Assembly: GCA_027623315.1 (NCBI GenBank)
Contig: JAQBYD010000037.1
Span: 1 to 38,348 of the forward strand
Direction of reading: 5' to 3'
Length of the DNA: 38,348 nt
Origin: Verrucomicrobiota bacterium
GTDB lineage: Bacteria; Verrucomicrobiota; Kiritimatiellia; CAJWTS01
Positions 1-7,962 of this stretch are shown here, piece by piece; position 1 is the first letter of the stretch; every line of letters starts with the position of its first letter. Both the position numbers and the translations under genes were made by a program. The notes beneath the pieces are model-generated. The model did not search any database. It worked only from the letters and a program-made list of their open reading frames with translations, and was not told the DNA's origin.

Positions 1-219
1 GCCTCACCAGTTCCCATTCACTATGGAAGCAACATCGGAGTCCGACGGTCTACATTTACATATCGTGCGCTCATGCAACGCAGTTTATCGCTCCACTCCA
101 TCCCCTGAAAGTTCTTTTCCCACGGTTTTCCCTTCCTGAGGGAAAATCGTAGCCAGGAGGCTGGCGGACTCCTTGCGCGTCGATAATCGGAGGGCGGCTA
201 AGTCCCACAGACTCCTAGG
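1..219. other. Structured intergenic region downstream of the kelch gene
   Basis: No gene is seen here. The stretch is unusually rich in inverted repeats. TTTTCCCT (126-133) pairs with AGGGAAAA (139-146) around a 5-nt loop. GCCAG-GAGG-CTGGC follows at 152-165. GGAGTCCG (37-44) is complementary to CGGACTCC (165-172) and could close the whole region. No T-run follows any stem in the direction of the kelch gene, so a classical intrinsic terminator is not obvious. A 29-nt motif at 197-225, overlapping the kelch stop codon, recurs with about five mismatches at 24094-24122. Confidence 0.5.
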
Positions 220-1872
220 TTACAGCGGTGGGCCGAGCGATACGTTCCCCACGTCCATCCAGCCGACCATATTGAAGAGTCCGACCCTTGTCGCGTAGGG
301 TAGCCCTTGGGGAAAACGGACGACAAGCCGCGCGCCGGCATGCGCGGCCATTTTCGCACTTAACGCTTGCGTGCGTGGATTGGAGTCACCGCGGCTTCCC
401 GGGACCTTGTAATCCGTCGTACACAGCGAATCCACCTGGCGACCGCCGGCCCAGATCTCCACACACCAGTCCGGCGGACCCCCGGCGACCGAGACCGCCT
501 CCTGCACACGTTGCGCGCGTACCCGGATTTCCGGGTCGTCGTGCTCAAGAAGCGGTCGCACAATATCCCGCGCCATATGTCCCATCTTGATCAATTCGCG
601 GGTGGTCGCCTCGCGCACTCCAAACTCGGCGTGTCCCAAACGCTTACCCCAGTCTCCGTTCACCGCCGGCTCGGAACCATCCGGTTCCGCCGCGCTTGAC
701 TCCTCGAAGAACTCGGCATCGGATAGCACGACGTCGGTCGAGTTCGGCCGGCCACCCGCAATGAGAAATCGCGCATCATCCACCTCCGTTACCGTGAAGC
801 CGCTGCGTCGCGCCGCATGCATCAGTTGCGGAGCCACCATGAATGCATCCAACGCAGGCAGGTAGACCTCGATAGCACGCGCGTCGTCCGCTCCGCCAAA
901 TACCGCGAATCGCCCTCTCGGCAGCATTCGCGCCACGGGCTCTCCTCGTGCGAGGCCCATCGACGCACCGCTTTCGATGCTTTCGCGATCGAGATCCACG
1001 ATCTCCACACTGGCGAGCTTGCTCGGACGAAGCTGAGGCGCATAGCCGCCGATCAGGGCAACGCGGCCGTCGGAAAGCCTCACGGCTGCATGCGTCGCCC
1101 GTGATTGCTTCAAGGTCATGCTGACGGCAACGGATTTCATCGCCCGCAAATCGAAGAGCTCCAGCGAATCAAAGCTCTGCTTGGTGTAGTCCGCGCCGGT
1201 GCCACCGGCGATCAGGATGTGACCCGATGTCAACAAGGTCGCACTGTGTCGCGCACGGGCCGTTTCAAGCCGTCCGACGGAATTGAACTCGCGCGTGGTG
1301 GGATCGAAGATCACGCAGGCATCGAGCGGCTTGAAGTCACTATCAAAACCACCGCACAAGAAGATTCGCCCGTCGTCCAGCCGGACCATTTCCGGCCAGC
1401 GCACAGGCCCGGCCGAGTACGAATTGGCAGTGCGAACGAAGCCGGCATCCATCGTGTAGGTGCTGTCGTTGCCGCCATCCACGAGCAGACCGATTCCCCG
1501 CGCAAGCGGGATGCCGTGCAGATCCCCGAAGTGCTGCTGGTGACCAGTCGCCGTGAATCGCTCGGTGGCCAGATCGAAGATCTCAACCGTGTTCTTTCCA
1601 AAGCCGGCCGCGAAAACGACTTTGCCGCCGCCGAGTCTGAGCGCGACATGACGATGCCGTTTTTCGAGCATTGGGTGCGCCGTGGCTGTCAACAAGTAGG
1701 GATGCTTCCGCCGCGCCGCGATAACCTCAGCACTCTCAGTCCTCTCGAGGTCAGGGCCCGGTTGCGTCGGTACCGACGACCCTCCAAAAAAGATTTCAGA
1801 GCGTGCTATAAGCGTGCTGGCGCGAGCGCCGCCACAAAGCGTCAGGAGTGTAAGGAGTACAGCAATCCGCAT
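220..1872 (-). CDS. Secreted kelch-repeat protein with C-terminal HEAT-like segment
   Basis: The protein has 550 residues. An N-terminal signal peptide ends near the ALA-like motif GGARAS (about residue 19), so export is expected. Residues about 60-390 hold repeated kelch-type blades. Each has a run such as ILIAGG, VALIGG, FAVFGG or FLIAGG preceded by a strand with RxxH or SATLL, as in galactose-oxidase-like beta-propellers. Residues about 410-460 look like one or two HEAT-type helices (AEFGVREATTRELIKMG, then DDPEIRVRAQRV), a pattern common in PVC proteins. The remaining C-terminus is not recognised. No catalytic residues of galactose oxidase could be assigned, so a binding or scaffold role is as likely as an enzyme. 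The ATG is preceded by AAGGTGAG at a good distance; that site lies in a hairpin (see 1880-1898). It is monocistronic and diverges from the acyl-CoA synthetase. Confidence 0.75.
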   Translation of the reverse strand: MRIAVLLTLLTLCGGARASTLIARSEIFFGGSSVPTQPGPDLERTESAEVIAARRKHPYLLTATAHPMLEKRHRHVALRLGGGKVVFAAGFGKNTVEIFDLATERFTATGHQQHFGDLHGIPLARGIGLLVDGGNDSTYTMDAGFVRTANSYSAGPVRWPEMVRLDDGRIFLCGGFDSDFKPLDACVIFDPTTREFNSVGRLETARARHSATLLTSGHILIAGGTGADYTKQSFDSLELFDLRAMKSVAVSMTLKQSRATHAAVRLSDGRVALIGGYAPQLRPSKLASVEIVDLDRESIESGASMGLARGEPVARMLPRGRFAVFGGADDARAIEVYLPALDAFMVAPQLMHAARRSGFTVTEVDDARFLIAGGRPNSTDVVLSDAEFFEESSAAEPDGSEPAVNGDWGKRLGHAEFGVREATTRELIKMGHMARDIVRPLLEHDDPEIRVRAQRVQEAVSVAGGPPDWCVEIWAGGRQVDSLCTTDYKVPGSRGDSNPRTQALSAKMAAHAGARLVVRFPQGLPYATRVGLFNMVGWMDVGNVSLGPPL

Positions 1873-1879
1873 CTGATCT

Positions 1880-1898
1880 CACCTTCCGGGCGAAGGTG
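1880..1898 (-). promoter_or_regulatory. Hairpin sequestering the kelch gene ribosome binding site
   Basis: Read on the minus strand, CACCTTC-GCCCG-GAAGGTG forms a perfect 7-bp stem with a 5-nt loop. It ends 7 nt before the ATG of the kelch gene. The 3' arm contains most of the Shine-Dalgarno sequence GAAGGTGAG, so folding would hide it. This is seen directly; a regulatory role such as thermometer or translational control is inference. Confidence 0.45.
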
Positions 1899-1999
1899 CT
1901 CGAAAGCGCGACGGTTGTCAATGCGCCGTGCGACGGTGCGGCTTCTCCTTTTCTCCAGGCCCCGGCCGGGTTAGAGTCACGCACGAAGGAATCACCTGA

Positions 2000-3862
2000 A
2001 TGACGCAGATCACCGAAGCCGCCTGGACGCCGACGGCGCAGGACATCGATCACGCGAACGTGACCGCCCTGATGCGGGAGCTCGACGTCGGGACGTACGA
2101 GGAACTGCACCGATGGTCCGTCGACCACCGCACGGAGTTCTGGCGATGGACGATCAATAAGCTGGGAATTCGCCTGCGGTCCCCCTTCGGAGAGATCATC
2201 GAACCCGGTAGCGGCGTCGAGGCGCCGACCTGGCTTCCCGGGGCGCAACTGAACATCGTGGAGAGTTGCTTTAGCCACGACCCGGAATCCGCGGCCGTGG
2301 TTCACCAGAGCCCCGGGGGTGACCTCTACCGCTGGACGCTCGCGGACCTTGAAAAAGTGACCAATCGCGTCGTCAACGGACTCGCCGAAATGGATCTCGA
2401 ACGCGGGGCTGCGATCGCCGTGGATATGCCTATGACCCCGGAGTCCATTGCGGTCTACCTCGGGATCATTAAGGCCGGGCACACCGTCGTATCGATTGCC
2501 GACAGCTTTGCGGCGCCGGAGATCGCCGAACGCCTCAGGCTCGGCAATGCACGACTGCTCTTCACGCAGGATGTCCTGATGCGCGGCCAGAAGACGTTAC
2601 CGTTGTACGGTAAAGTTCAGCAGGCCGACGCGCCGCGGGCGATCGTCATTCCTGCCGGCGAGTCGATGTCCGAACCGTTACGCGCCAACGATCTCGACTG
2701 GCGGGATTTCCTTTCTGACCATGAAGAAGCGGATGCGGTTATCACGGATCCGGGCGCACCGATCAACATCCTCTTCTCCTCCGGCACGACGGGTGAACCC
2801 AAGGCGATTCCATGGACTCAGACCACCCCGATTAAGTGCGCCATGGATGCCTATTTCGTCCAGGATGTTCATGCTGCAGACGTGCTGGCATGGCCATCCA
2901 ATCTCGGATGGATGATGGGGCCCTGGTTGATCTTCGCGGCGCTAATTAACAAGGCCGCGCTGGCGGTTTACAACGGCCCGCCGACAGGGCGTGATTTCGG
3001 AGAGTTCGTTCAAGATGCGGACGTTACCCAGCTGGGCGTGGTCCCGAGTCTCGTCCGCACATGGCGCGCGTCGCAGTGCATGGAGGGTTTGGACTGGTCC
3101 TCGATCGCCCTATTCAGCTCAACCGGGGAATGCTCGAACGCGGAAGACATGCTCTACCTGACCCAACTCGCCGGGAACCGTCCCGTCCTTGAGTATTGTG
3201 GCGGCACAGAGGTGGCCGGGGGCTACATCGGGGCGACGGTCGTCAAGCCCGCGGTTCCGGGCCTCTTTAACGCGGTGGCGCTGGGCGTCGATATCGAGAT
3301 ATTGGACCAAGACGGGCAACCGGCGGACCGTGGCGAGGCCTTCCTGGTGCCACCCTCCATAGGCCTCTCGTCGCACCTCTTGAATTTCGATCATCACGAG
3401 ATCTATTACTCGGGAACGCCGGCCGGCTCCAACGGGGCCGTACTGCGCCGGCACGGCGACGCCCTCGAGAGACTTCCCGGCGGCTACTATCGCGCTCATG
3501 GCAGGGCCGATGACACCATGAATCTCGCCGGCATCAAGGTCAGTTCGGCGGAGGTCGAGCACGTGGTCAACGCATTGCCCGATGTGTCCGAGACGGCGGC
3601 GATCGCCGTGCCGCCGTCCGCAGGAGGGCCGGACCGCCTGGTCATCTTCGCCGTCTGCTCGACCGATCCGCCGCCCGAGGGCCGTGTTCTCAAGGAGGCG
3701 ATGCAAGACCGTATCCGAAGCGTCCTGAATCCGCTCTTCAAGATTCACGCGGTGGTGATTGCCGAAGCACTTCCGCGAACAGCGTCCAACAAGATCTTGC
3801 GCCGCGTCCTCAGAGACGCCTTCCAGTCCGGAAGCAAGCGGTTCGGTGAAACGACGACGTAA
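2000..3862 (+). CDS. Acyl-CoA synthetase (AMP-forming), AAE17/18- or acetoacetyl-CoA-synthetase-like
   Basis: A 620-residue ANL-superfamily adenylating enzyme that should activate a carboxylic acid with ATP and CoA. The P-loop-like A3 motif SSGTTGEPKA lies near residue 262. The acyl-pocket motif GGTEVAGGY, the hinge segment YRAHGRADDTMNLAG and the catalytic lysine in RTASNKILRR (near residue 597) are all present. The long N-terminal part (EFWRWTINKLGI, then W-LPGAQLNIVESC) is typical of acetyl- and acetoacetyl-CoA synthetases. GEPKAIPWTQ and WPSNLGWMMGPW resemble the plant acyl-activating enzymes AAE17/18. The substrate cannot be read from sequence; medium-chain or aryl-alkanoic acids or acetoacetate are possible. 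AAGGA lies 9 nt before the ATG. It is a single gene, not part of the TCA operon. Confidence 0.85.
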   Translation: MTQITEAAWTPTAQDIDHANVTALMRELDVGTYEELHRWSVDHRTEFWRWTINKLGIRLRSPFGEIIEPGSGVEAPTWLPGAQLNIVESCFSHDPESAAVVHQSPGGDLYRWTLADLEKVTNRVVNGLAEMDLERGAAIAVDMPMTPESIAVYLGIIKAGHTVVSIADSFAAPEIAERLRLGNARLLFTQDVLMRGQKTLPLYGKVQQADAPRAIVIPAGESMSEPLRANDLDWRDFLSDHEEADAVITDPGAPINILFSSGTTGEPKAIPWTQTTPIKCAMDAYFVQDVHAADVLAWPSNLGWMMGPWLIFAALINKAALAVYNGPPTGRDFGEFVQDADVTQLGVVPSLVRTWRASQCMEGLDWSSIALFSSTGECSNAEDMLYLTQLAGNRPVLEYCGGTEVAGGYIGATVVKPAVPGLFNAVALGVDIEILDQDGQPADRGEAFLVPPSIGLSSHLLNFDHHEIYYSGTPAGSNGAVLRRHGDALERLPGGYYRAHGRADDTMNLAGIKVSSAEVEHVVNALPDVSETAAIAVPPSAGGPDRLVIFAVCSTDPPPEGRVLKEAMQDRIRSVLNPLFKIHAVVIAEALPRTASNKILRRVLRDAFQSGSKRFGETTT

Positions 3863-3880
3863 TTTGCTTGCCCGTAGCTC

Positions 3881-3932
3881 GCTGCGGATTCTCTTCTCTT
3901 CATTCGTGTAGATTCGCGTGATTCGTGGGTCC
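3881..3932. repeat. Half copy (site A) of a dispersed palindromic intergenic repeat
   Basis: The segment ending in GATTCGCGTGATTCGTGGGT matches one arm of the terminal-inverted-repeat elements at 15734-15875 and 23113-23268. The TTCATTCGTG and TGCGGATTCTCTTCT blocks that lie inside those elements are also present. The opposite arm is not found next to it, so this copy is truncated or a solo arm. Confidence 0.6.
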
Positions 3933-3981
3933 AAATCTGCGACGTTTCAACCCGGGAAACAGCAGAATCCGGACGGGAACG

Positions 3982-4457
3982 CTACGCGTCTCTGCTCGCC
4001 GTATCGGCGACGTTCTGCTCCCACTGGCCTTCCATCTTGACGCCCAGTTCTTCGCGGCCGCCGGAATAGTGCGGTCCGGAGAGAAGCGGGTGACTCGGGC
4101 CCGCACCCCCGATAAGTTCCTGGTGCTCCGCCTTCAGGAAATGGAGCGCCAGTCCCGCACGATCGGTGTCCGTCGTGTTGGCATGCGTGCAATGCGCCGT
4201 ACCGTAGTTGAAGAAGAGAACGGTAACGAACGAAAGAGATCGCTGTGCGGGCTCAGTGGACAAACCTGCAGATTGAAGGCCTTGTCTGAATGCGTCGCTC
4301 CGTCCCCTTCGGTTACGACGTTCCGCAATTTGCAGGCGTCGACGAGCCGCTGCAACTCGGCCTGCATGGCCGCGACTTCCTGCGCGTTGAAAAACCGCTG
4401 CAGGATGAGGTATCCGTCCCGGTCGAACTGATCCACCTGCTCGGGCGTAAGGTGCAT
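3982..4457 (-). pseudogene. Phytanoyl-CoA dioxygenase (PhyH) remnant, internally deleted and frameshifted
   Basis: The head, starting at ATG 4457, reads MHLTPEQVDQFDRDGYLI and continues to FNLQVCPLSPHSDLFRSLPF. This is the normal N-terminus of a PhyH family Fe(II)/2-oxoglutarate oxygenase. About 230 bp downstream, in a different frame, the normal C-terminal part appears: GTAHCTHANTTDTDRAGLAL then HFLKAEHQELIGG and VKMEGQWEQNVADT. Roughly the central hundred residues are missing, including the HxD iron-binding motif. The junction lies near 4215-4230, where SLPF in one frame abuts FNYGTAHC in the other. The start is only 34 bp after the gltA stop, so the intact gene was probably the last member of the TCA operon transcript. 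It is non-functional as an oxygenase unless the assembly is wrong. Confidence 0.8.
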
Positions 4458-4491
4458 GCTACTCAGATAGGTTTCGGACACGCATAAGACC

Positions 4492-5778
4492 TTAGCGCTC
4501 ATCCATGGGAACGATCTTGCGTGCGACAGCACCATTGTAAATCTGCCGTGGACGCCAGATTTTCCACTCGGGATCTTGCGAACTCTCGCGCCAATGCGCA
4601 ATCCATCCAGGCAGTCGCCCGATGGCGAAGATCACCGTGAACATATTAACGGGTATCCCCATGGAGCGATAGAGAATGCCGGAGTAGAAATCGACGTTCG
4701 GATAGAGGCTGCGTTCCACAAAGTACTCATCCTCCAAGGCGACCTTCTCCAGTTTCTTCGCGATATCCAAGAGTGGGTCATTGATTTGTAAATCATCGAA
4801 AACCTGGTCGCAGGCGCCCTTGATAATCTTCGCGCGCGGATCGTAGTTTTTGTAAACCCGATGCCCGAAGCCCATCAGCCGGAACGGATCGTCCTTGTCC
4901 TTCGCCATGGCGACATACTTATCGACGTCGTTTCCGTCTGCTTGAATCTTCAGCAGCATCTCCACGACGCCCTGCGCAGCCCCGCCATGCAGGGGTCCGG
5001 AGAGCGCCGAGATTCCAGCGCCGATCGACGCATACAGGTTCGCGCGTGAACTTCCAACAAGTCGGACCGCGCTGGTTGAGCAATTCTGCTCATGATCGGC
5101 ATGGAGGATCAGCACCCGTGTCAGCGCGCGTACGAGCACGGGGTTGATCTCGTAATCTTCTCCATCACCGGAAAACATCATGTTCAGGAAATTGGAAGCG
5201 TAGTTGAGGTCGGCGCGTGGGTAGATGTAGGGCTTACCGCTCGCCTTGCGGTAGGAGAATGCCGCGATCGTGCGGACTTTCGCAATCAACCGCGCCGCGG
5301 TCTCATCAAAAGTCCAATCCTCGTCCCGCACCGTCGGGTGAAAGGTTGAGAGCGAGGTGACCATCGCCGACATGATCGACATCGGATGCGCGCCGCTCGG
5401 GTAGCCCGTGAAGAAATGCTTCATGTCCTCGTGAATGTCGGAGTGCTCACTCAGTCGATCCGTGAACGCCCTGGCCTCGGGTCGCGTGGGCAATTCGCCG
5501 TAGATCAGAAGATAGGCGGCCTCGGTGAACGTGCACGACTCGGCGAGATCTTCGATCGGGTAGCCCCGGTGACGCAGAATCCCATTCTCGCCATCGATAT
5601 AGGTGATGGTGCTGGTGCAGCATCCCGTGTTGACGAAGCCGTCGTCATACGTGATATAGCCGGTTGATTTTCTCAGGGACGACACGTCCACGGCCTTCTC
5701 GTGCTCTGTACCTTCCAGCACGGGCAGGTCGATGGTCTGGCCGTCATCGAGCGTAAGTTTGGCGGTTCGTTCAGTCAA
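4492..5778 (-). CDS. gltA: Citrate synthase (type II)
   Basis: A 428-residue protein, the same length class as E. coli GltA. It condenses acetyl-CoA with oxaloacetate to citrate in the cytoplasm. The catalytic triad is visible in its usual places: His264 in GPLHGG, His306 in GFGHRVYKNYDPRA and Asp363 in NVDFYSG. The active-site segment HADHEQNCSTSAVR precedes them. The type II N-terminal beta domain (TCCTSTITYIDGENGILRHR region) is present, so NADH-sensitive hexameric regulation is possible from family knowledge. The start is TTG at 5778, chosen because GGGAG lies 6 nt upstream and the family N-terminus begins there. It follows sucD by 46 bp on the same strand and is probably co-transcribed. 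Confidence 0.95.
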   Translation of the reverse strand: MTERTAKLTLDDGQTIDLPVLEGTEHEKAVDVSSLRKSTGYITYDDGFVNTGCCTSTITYIDGENGILRHRGYPIEDLAESCTFTEAAYLLIYGELPTRPEARAFTDRLSEHSDIHEDMKHFFTGYPSGAHPMSIMSAMVTSLSTFHPTVRDEDWTFDETAARLIAKVRTIAAFSYRKASGKPYIYPRADLNYASNFLNMMFSGDGEDYEINPVLVRALTRVLILHADHEQNCSTSAVRLVGSSRANLYASIGAGISALSGPLHGGAAQGVVEMLLKIQADGNDVDKYVAMAKDKDDPFRLMGFGHRVYKNYDPRAKIIKGACDQVFDDLQINDPLLDIAKKLEKVALEDEYFVERSLYPNVDFYSGILYRSMGIPVNMFTVIFAIGRLPGWIAHWRESSQDPEWKIWRPRQIYNGAVARKIVPMDER

Positions 5779-5824
5779 TCTAGCTCCCTGAGGGTTGGTC
5801 GGATCGAAACCAGGATTCCGCGTG

Positions 5825-6703
5825 TTACGCTCGCTCCGACAGTAGCCCCTTAATAGTATTACCTAAATCGGCAGGACTTGAGCAAACCTTAACCCCGGCC
5901 GCTTCAAGCGCCGCGACCTTGCTTTCGGCGCCTCCGCTGGATCCACTGACGATCGCACCGGCATGTCCCATGCGCCGTCCGGGCGGCGCGGTTCTGCCCG
6001 CGATGAAGGCCGCCACCGGTTTATCGAAATTATCCTGGATCCACTGCGCGGTACGCTCTTCCTCGGACCCGCCAATCTCGCCGATCAGTATACACCCTTC
6101 GGTCTGCTCGTCCTGTTGAAAGAGCTCGAGGACATCGATAAAGCCGAGCCCGTGCACGGGATCTCCGCCGATGCCCACACACGTGGACTGGCCCAGGTCG
6201 AGCTGGGTGGTCTGCCAGACGGCCTCGTAAGTCAGCGTGCCACTACGGCTGACGACGCCCACCCGGCCCTTTTGATGAATATAGCCCGGCATGATTCCAA
6301 TCTTGCACTCGCCGGAGGTGATCACACCGGGGCAGTTCGGGCCGATCAGCGTGGTCCCGCACTCGAGGGCCTTCTTGCGCGCCAGCATCATGTCGCGCTG
6401 CGGAATTCCCTCCGTGATGCAGACGATCAACTCAACGCCCGCTTCCGCCGCTTCCTCCACAGCCGCACCGGCAAAGGGCGCCGGGACAAAAATCATGGTC
6501 GCATTGGCCTGGTGCTTTTCGCGCGCTTCGGCGACGGAGTCGTAGACGGGAACACCGTCGACCTCCTGGCCTCCCTTGCCCGGCGTTACACCCGCCACCA
6601 ACTGGGTGCCGTACTCGGCGCATTGACGGGCGTGAAAAGAGCCGGCACTGCCGGTCAGGCCCTGGCAGATGAGCTTCGTATTCGCGTCGACGAGAATCGA
6701 CAT
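5825..6703 (-). CDS. sucD: Succinyl-CoA synthetase (ADP-forming) alpha subunit
   Basis: 292 residues; it forms the CoA-binding, phosphohistidine-carrying half of succinyl-CoA ligase. The enzyme interconverts succinyl-CoA and succinate with substrate-level phosphorylation. The N-terminal Rossmann CoA-binding part shows [13 protein letters not shown] and TPGKGG. Then come PNCPGVI and [20 protein letters not shown], and the phosphorylated histidine is His247 in [12 protein letters not shown]. The ATG at 6703 overlaps the sucC stop codon (ATGA), with GAGGAGG 7 nt upstream. A longer reading frame upstream exists only because it runs into sucC. Translational coupling with sucC is likely. Confidence 0.95.
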   Translation of the reverse strand: MSILVDANTKLICQGLTGSAGSFHARQCAEYGTQLVAGVTPGKGGQEVDGVPVYDSVAEAREKHQANATMIFVPAPFAGAAVEEAAEAGVELIVCITEGIPQRDMMLARKKALECGTTLIGPNCPGVITSGECKIGIMPGYIHQKGRVGVVSRSGTLTYEAVWQTTQLDLGQSTCVGIGGDPVHGLGFIDVLELFQQDEQTEGCILIGEIGGSEEERTAQWIQDNFDKPVAAFIAGRTAPPGRRMGHAGAIVSGSSGGAESKVAALEAAGVKVCSSPADLGNTIKGLLSERA

Positions 6704-7875
6704 CAGCAACCTCCTCTCGATGCTTCGGCCGCCAGGCGAGCAGCCTCGGTGAGGTCGGACGCGGTCTGGCACTTCAATCCGCTCTCGGCAATCATGCGAC
6801 GACCTTCCTCGACGTTGGTGCCTTCGAGCCTCACGATGAGCGGCACGTCGAGCTCGACGCTGCGCAGCGCCGCCAGGACGCCTTCCGCGATCACGTCACA
6901 TCTCATGATTCCGCCGAAGATATTCACGAGGATGGCCTTGACGTCCGGATCTCCGGCAAGAATCCGGAAGGCGGCCGTCACGTTCTCCGCGGTGGCGCCG
7001 CCACCGACATCAAGAAAATTAGCGGGGCGCGCATCGAACAACGTGATCACATCCATCGTGGCCATCGCCAGACCGGCCCCATTGACCATACAGCCGATCG
7101 AGCCCTCACCCACTTTAATGTAGCTCAGCCCGTACTGCGCCGCCTCACGCTCCCTGGCGTCCTGCTCTTCATCGAGCTCAAACGCATCCCACTCCGGGTG
7201 CCGGAATCGCGCGTTGTCGTCGACCGACATCTTGGCATCGATCGCGACCAACTCCCCCTCGGGAGTGACGGCCACGGGGTTGATTTCGACCATTGAGGCG
7301 TCGTTGTCAAAGTAGGTGCGGTAGAGGGCACTGAGCAACGTAAGCGTCTCCTGCTCGGGAAATGCGTTGTCGGGGCACCAGAACGCGTGCACGCGACGGC
7401 TCTCGTCATCGGGAATACCCACGCCTGGATCGAGTTGCAACTTCAGAATGGCATCCGGATCCGACGCCGCGGTCTCCTCGATATCCATCCCGCCACCGCG
7501 CGAGGCGATCAGGACCGGCTGACCCGTCTCACGGTCCGTCAGCACGGAGACATATAGCTCCGAGGCAATGTCGCAGGCCTGCGCCAGAAGCACGCGGTGG
7601 ACCGTGAGGCCGGCATTTCCGGTCTGCTTGGTCTTGAGTGTCATGCCGAGGATGTTCGTCGCGTGCGTCCGGACCTCATCCGCGGTCTGAGAAAACTTAA
7701 TGGCCCCGGCCTTGCCGCGGCCCCCCGCGTGCACCTGGGCCTTCACCACGATAGGCAAACTGAGTTCCGCAAGGGCGCTATCGCATTGTGCGGCGTCGTC
7801 GATGACAACACCTTTCTGTGTTCGCATCCCCGCTTTTGCAAAGAGGTTTTTAGCCTGGTATTCGTGTAACTCCAT
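6703..7875 (-). CDS. sucC: Succinyl-CoA synthetase (ADP-forming) beta subunit
   Basis: 390 residues, matching the family. The N-terminus [16 protein letters not shown] begins the ATP-grasp domain. [15 protein letters not shown] gives the nucleotide-binding glycine-rich strand. [13 protein letters not shown] and [16 protein letters not shown] carry the metal-site Asn/Asp. [18 protein letters not shown] and FLDVGGGAT with [13 protein letters not shown] form the CoA-ligase domain. The ATG at 7875 has GGAGGA 3-8 nt upstream; an in-frame extension to 7938 lacks family similarity. It lies 87 bp after korB, and that gap contains a perfect inverted repeat. Confidence 0.95.
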   Translation of the reverse strand: MELHEYQAKNLFAKAGMRTQKGVVIDDAAQCDSALAELSLPIVVKAQVHAGGRGKAGAIKFSQTADEVRTHATNILGMTLKTKQTGNAGLTVHRVLLAQACDIASELYVSVLTDRETGQPVLIASRGGGMDIEETAASDPDAILKLQLDPGVGIPDDESRRVHAFWCPDNAFPEQETLTLLSALYRTYFDNDASMVEINPVAVTPEGELVAIDAKMSVDDNARFRHPEWDAFELDEEQDAREREAAQYGLSYIKVGEGSIGCMVNGAGLAMATMDVITLFDARPANFLDVGGGATAENVTAAFRILAGDPDVKAILVNIFGGIMRCDVIAEGVLAALRSVELDVPLIVRLEGTNVEEGRRMIAESGLKCQTASDLTEAARLAAEASRGGC

Positions 7876-7915
7876 GATCCTCCGATGAAGACATCGTGCC
7901 GCGCGCTGTTGGAAT

Positions 7916-7938
7916 ATGGCACACGCCGACTGTGCCAT
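7916..7938. promoter_or_regulatory. Perfect inverted repeat between korB and sucC
   Basis: ATGGCACA (7916-7923) and TGTGCCAT (7931-7938) are exact complements around a 7-nt loop, inside the 87-bp korB-sucC gap. As RNA this is an 8-bp hairpin without a T-run. It could be an mRNA-processing or stabilising stem that separates expression of korAB from sucCD, or a DNA operator. The structure is seen; its role is not known. Confidence 0.45.
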
Positions 7939-7962
7939 GATGAGGCTGAAGAGCGATCCGTA

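Noticed and set aside
126..146. Intrinsic terminator for the kelch gene
   Set aside because: The stem is clear but lacks a T-run on either side and its A/T base pairs form the stem itself.
5963..7123. 386-codon open frame on the plus strand
   Set aside because: It is antisense to sucD and sucC, which have complete motifs and ideal ribosome sites; the plus-strand frame shows no family similarity and reflects GC-rich codon structure.
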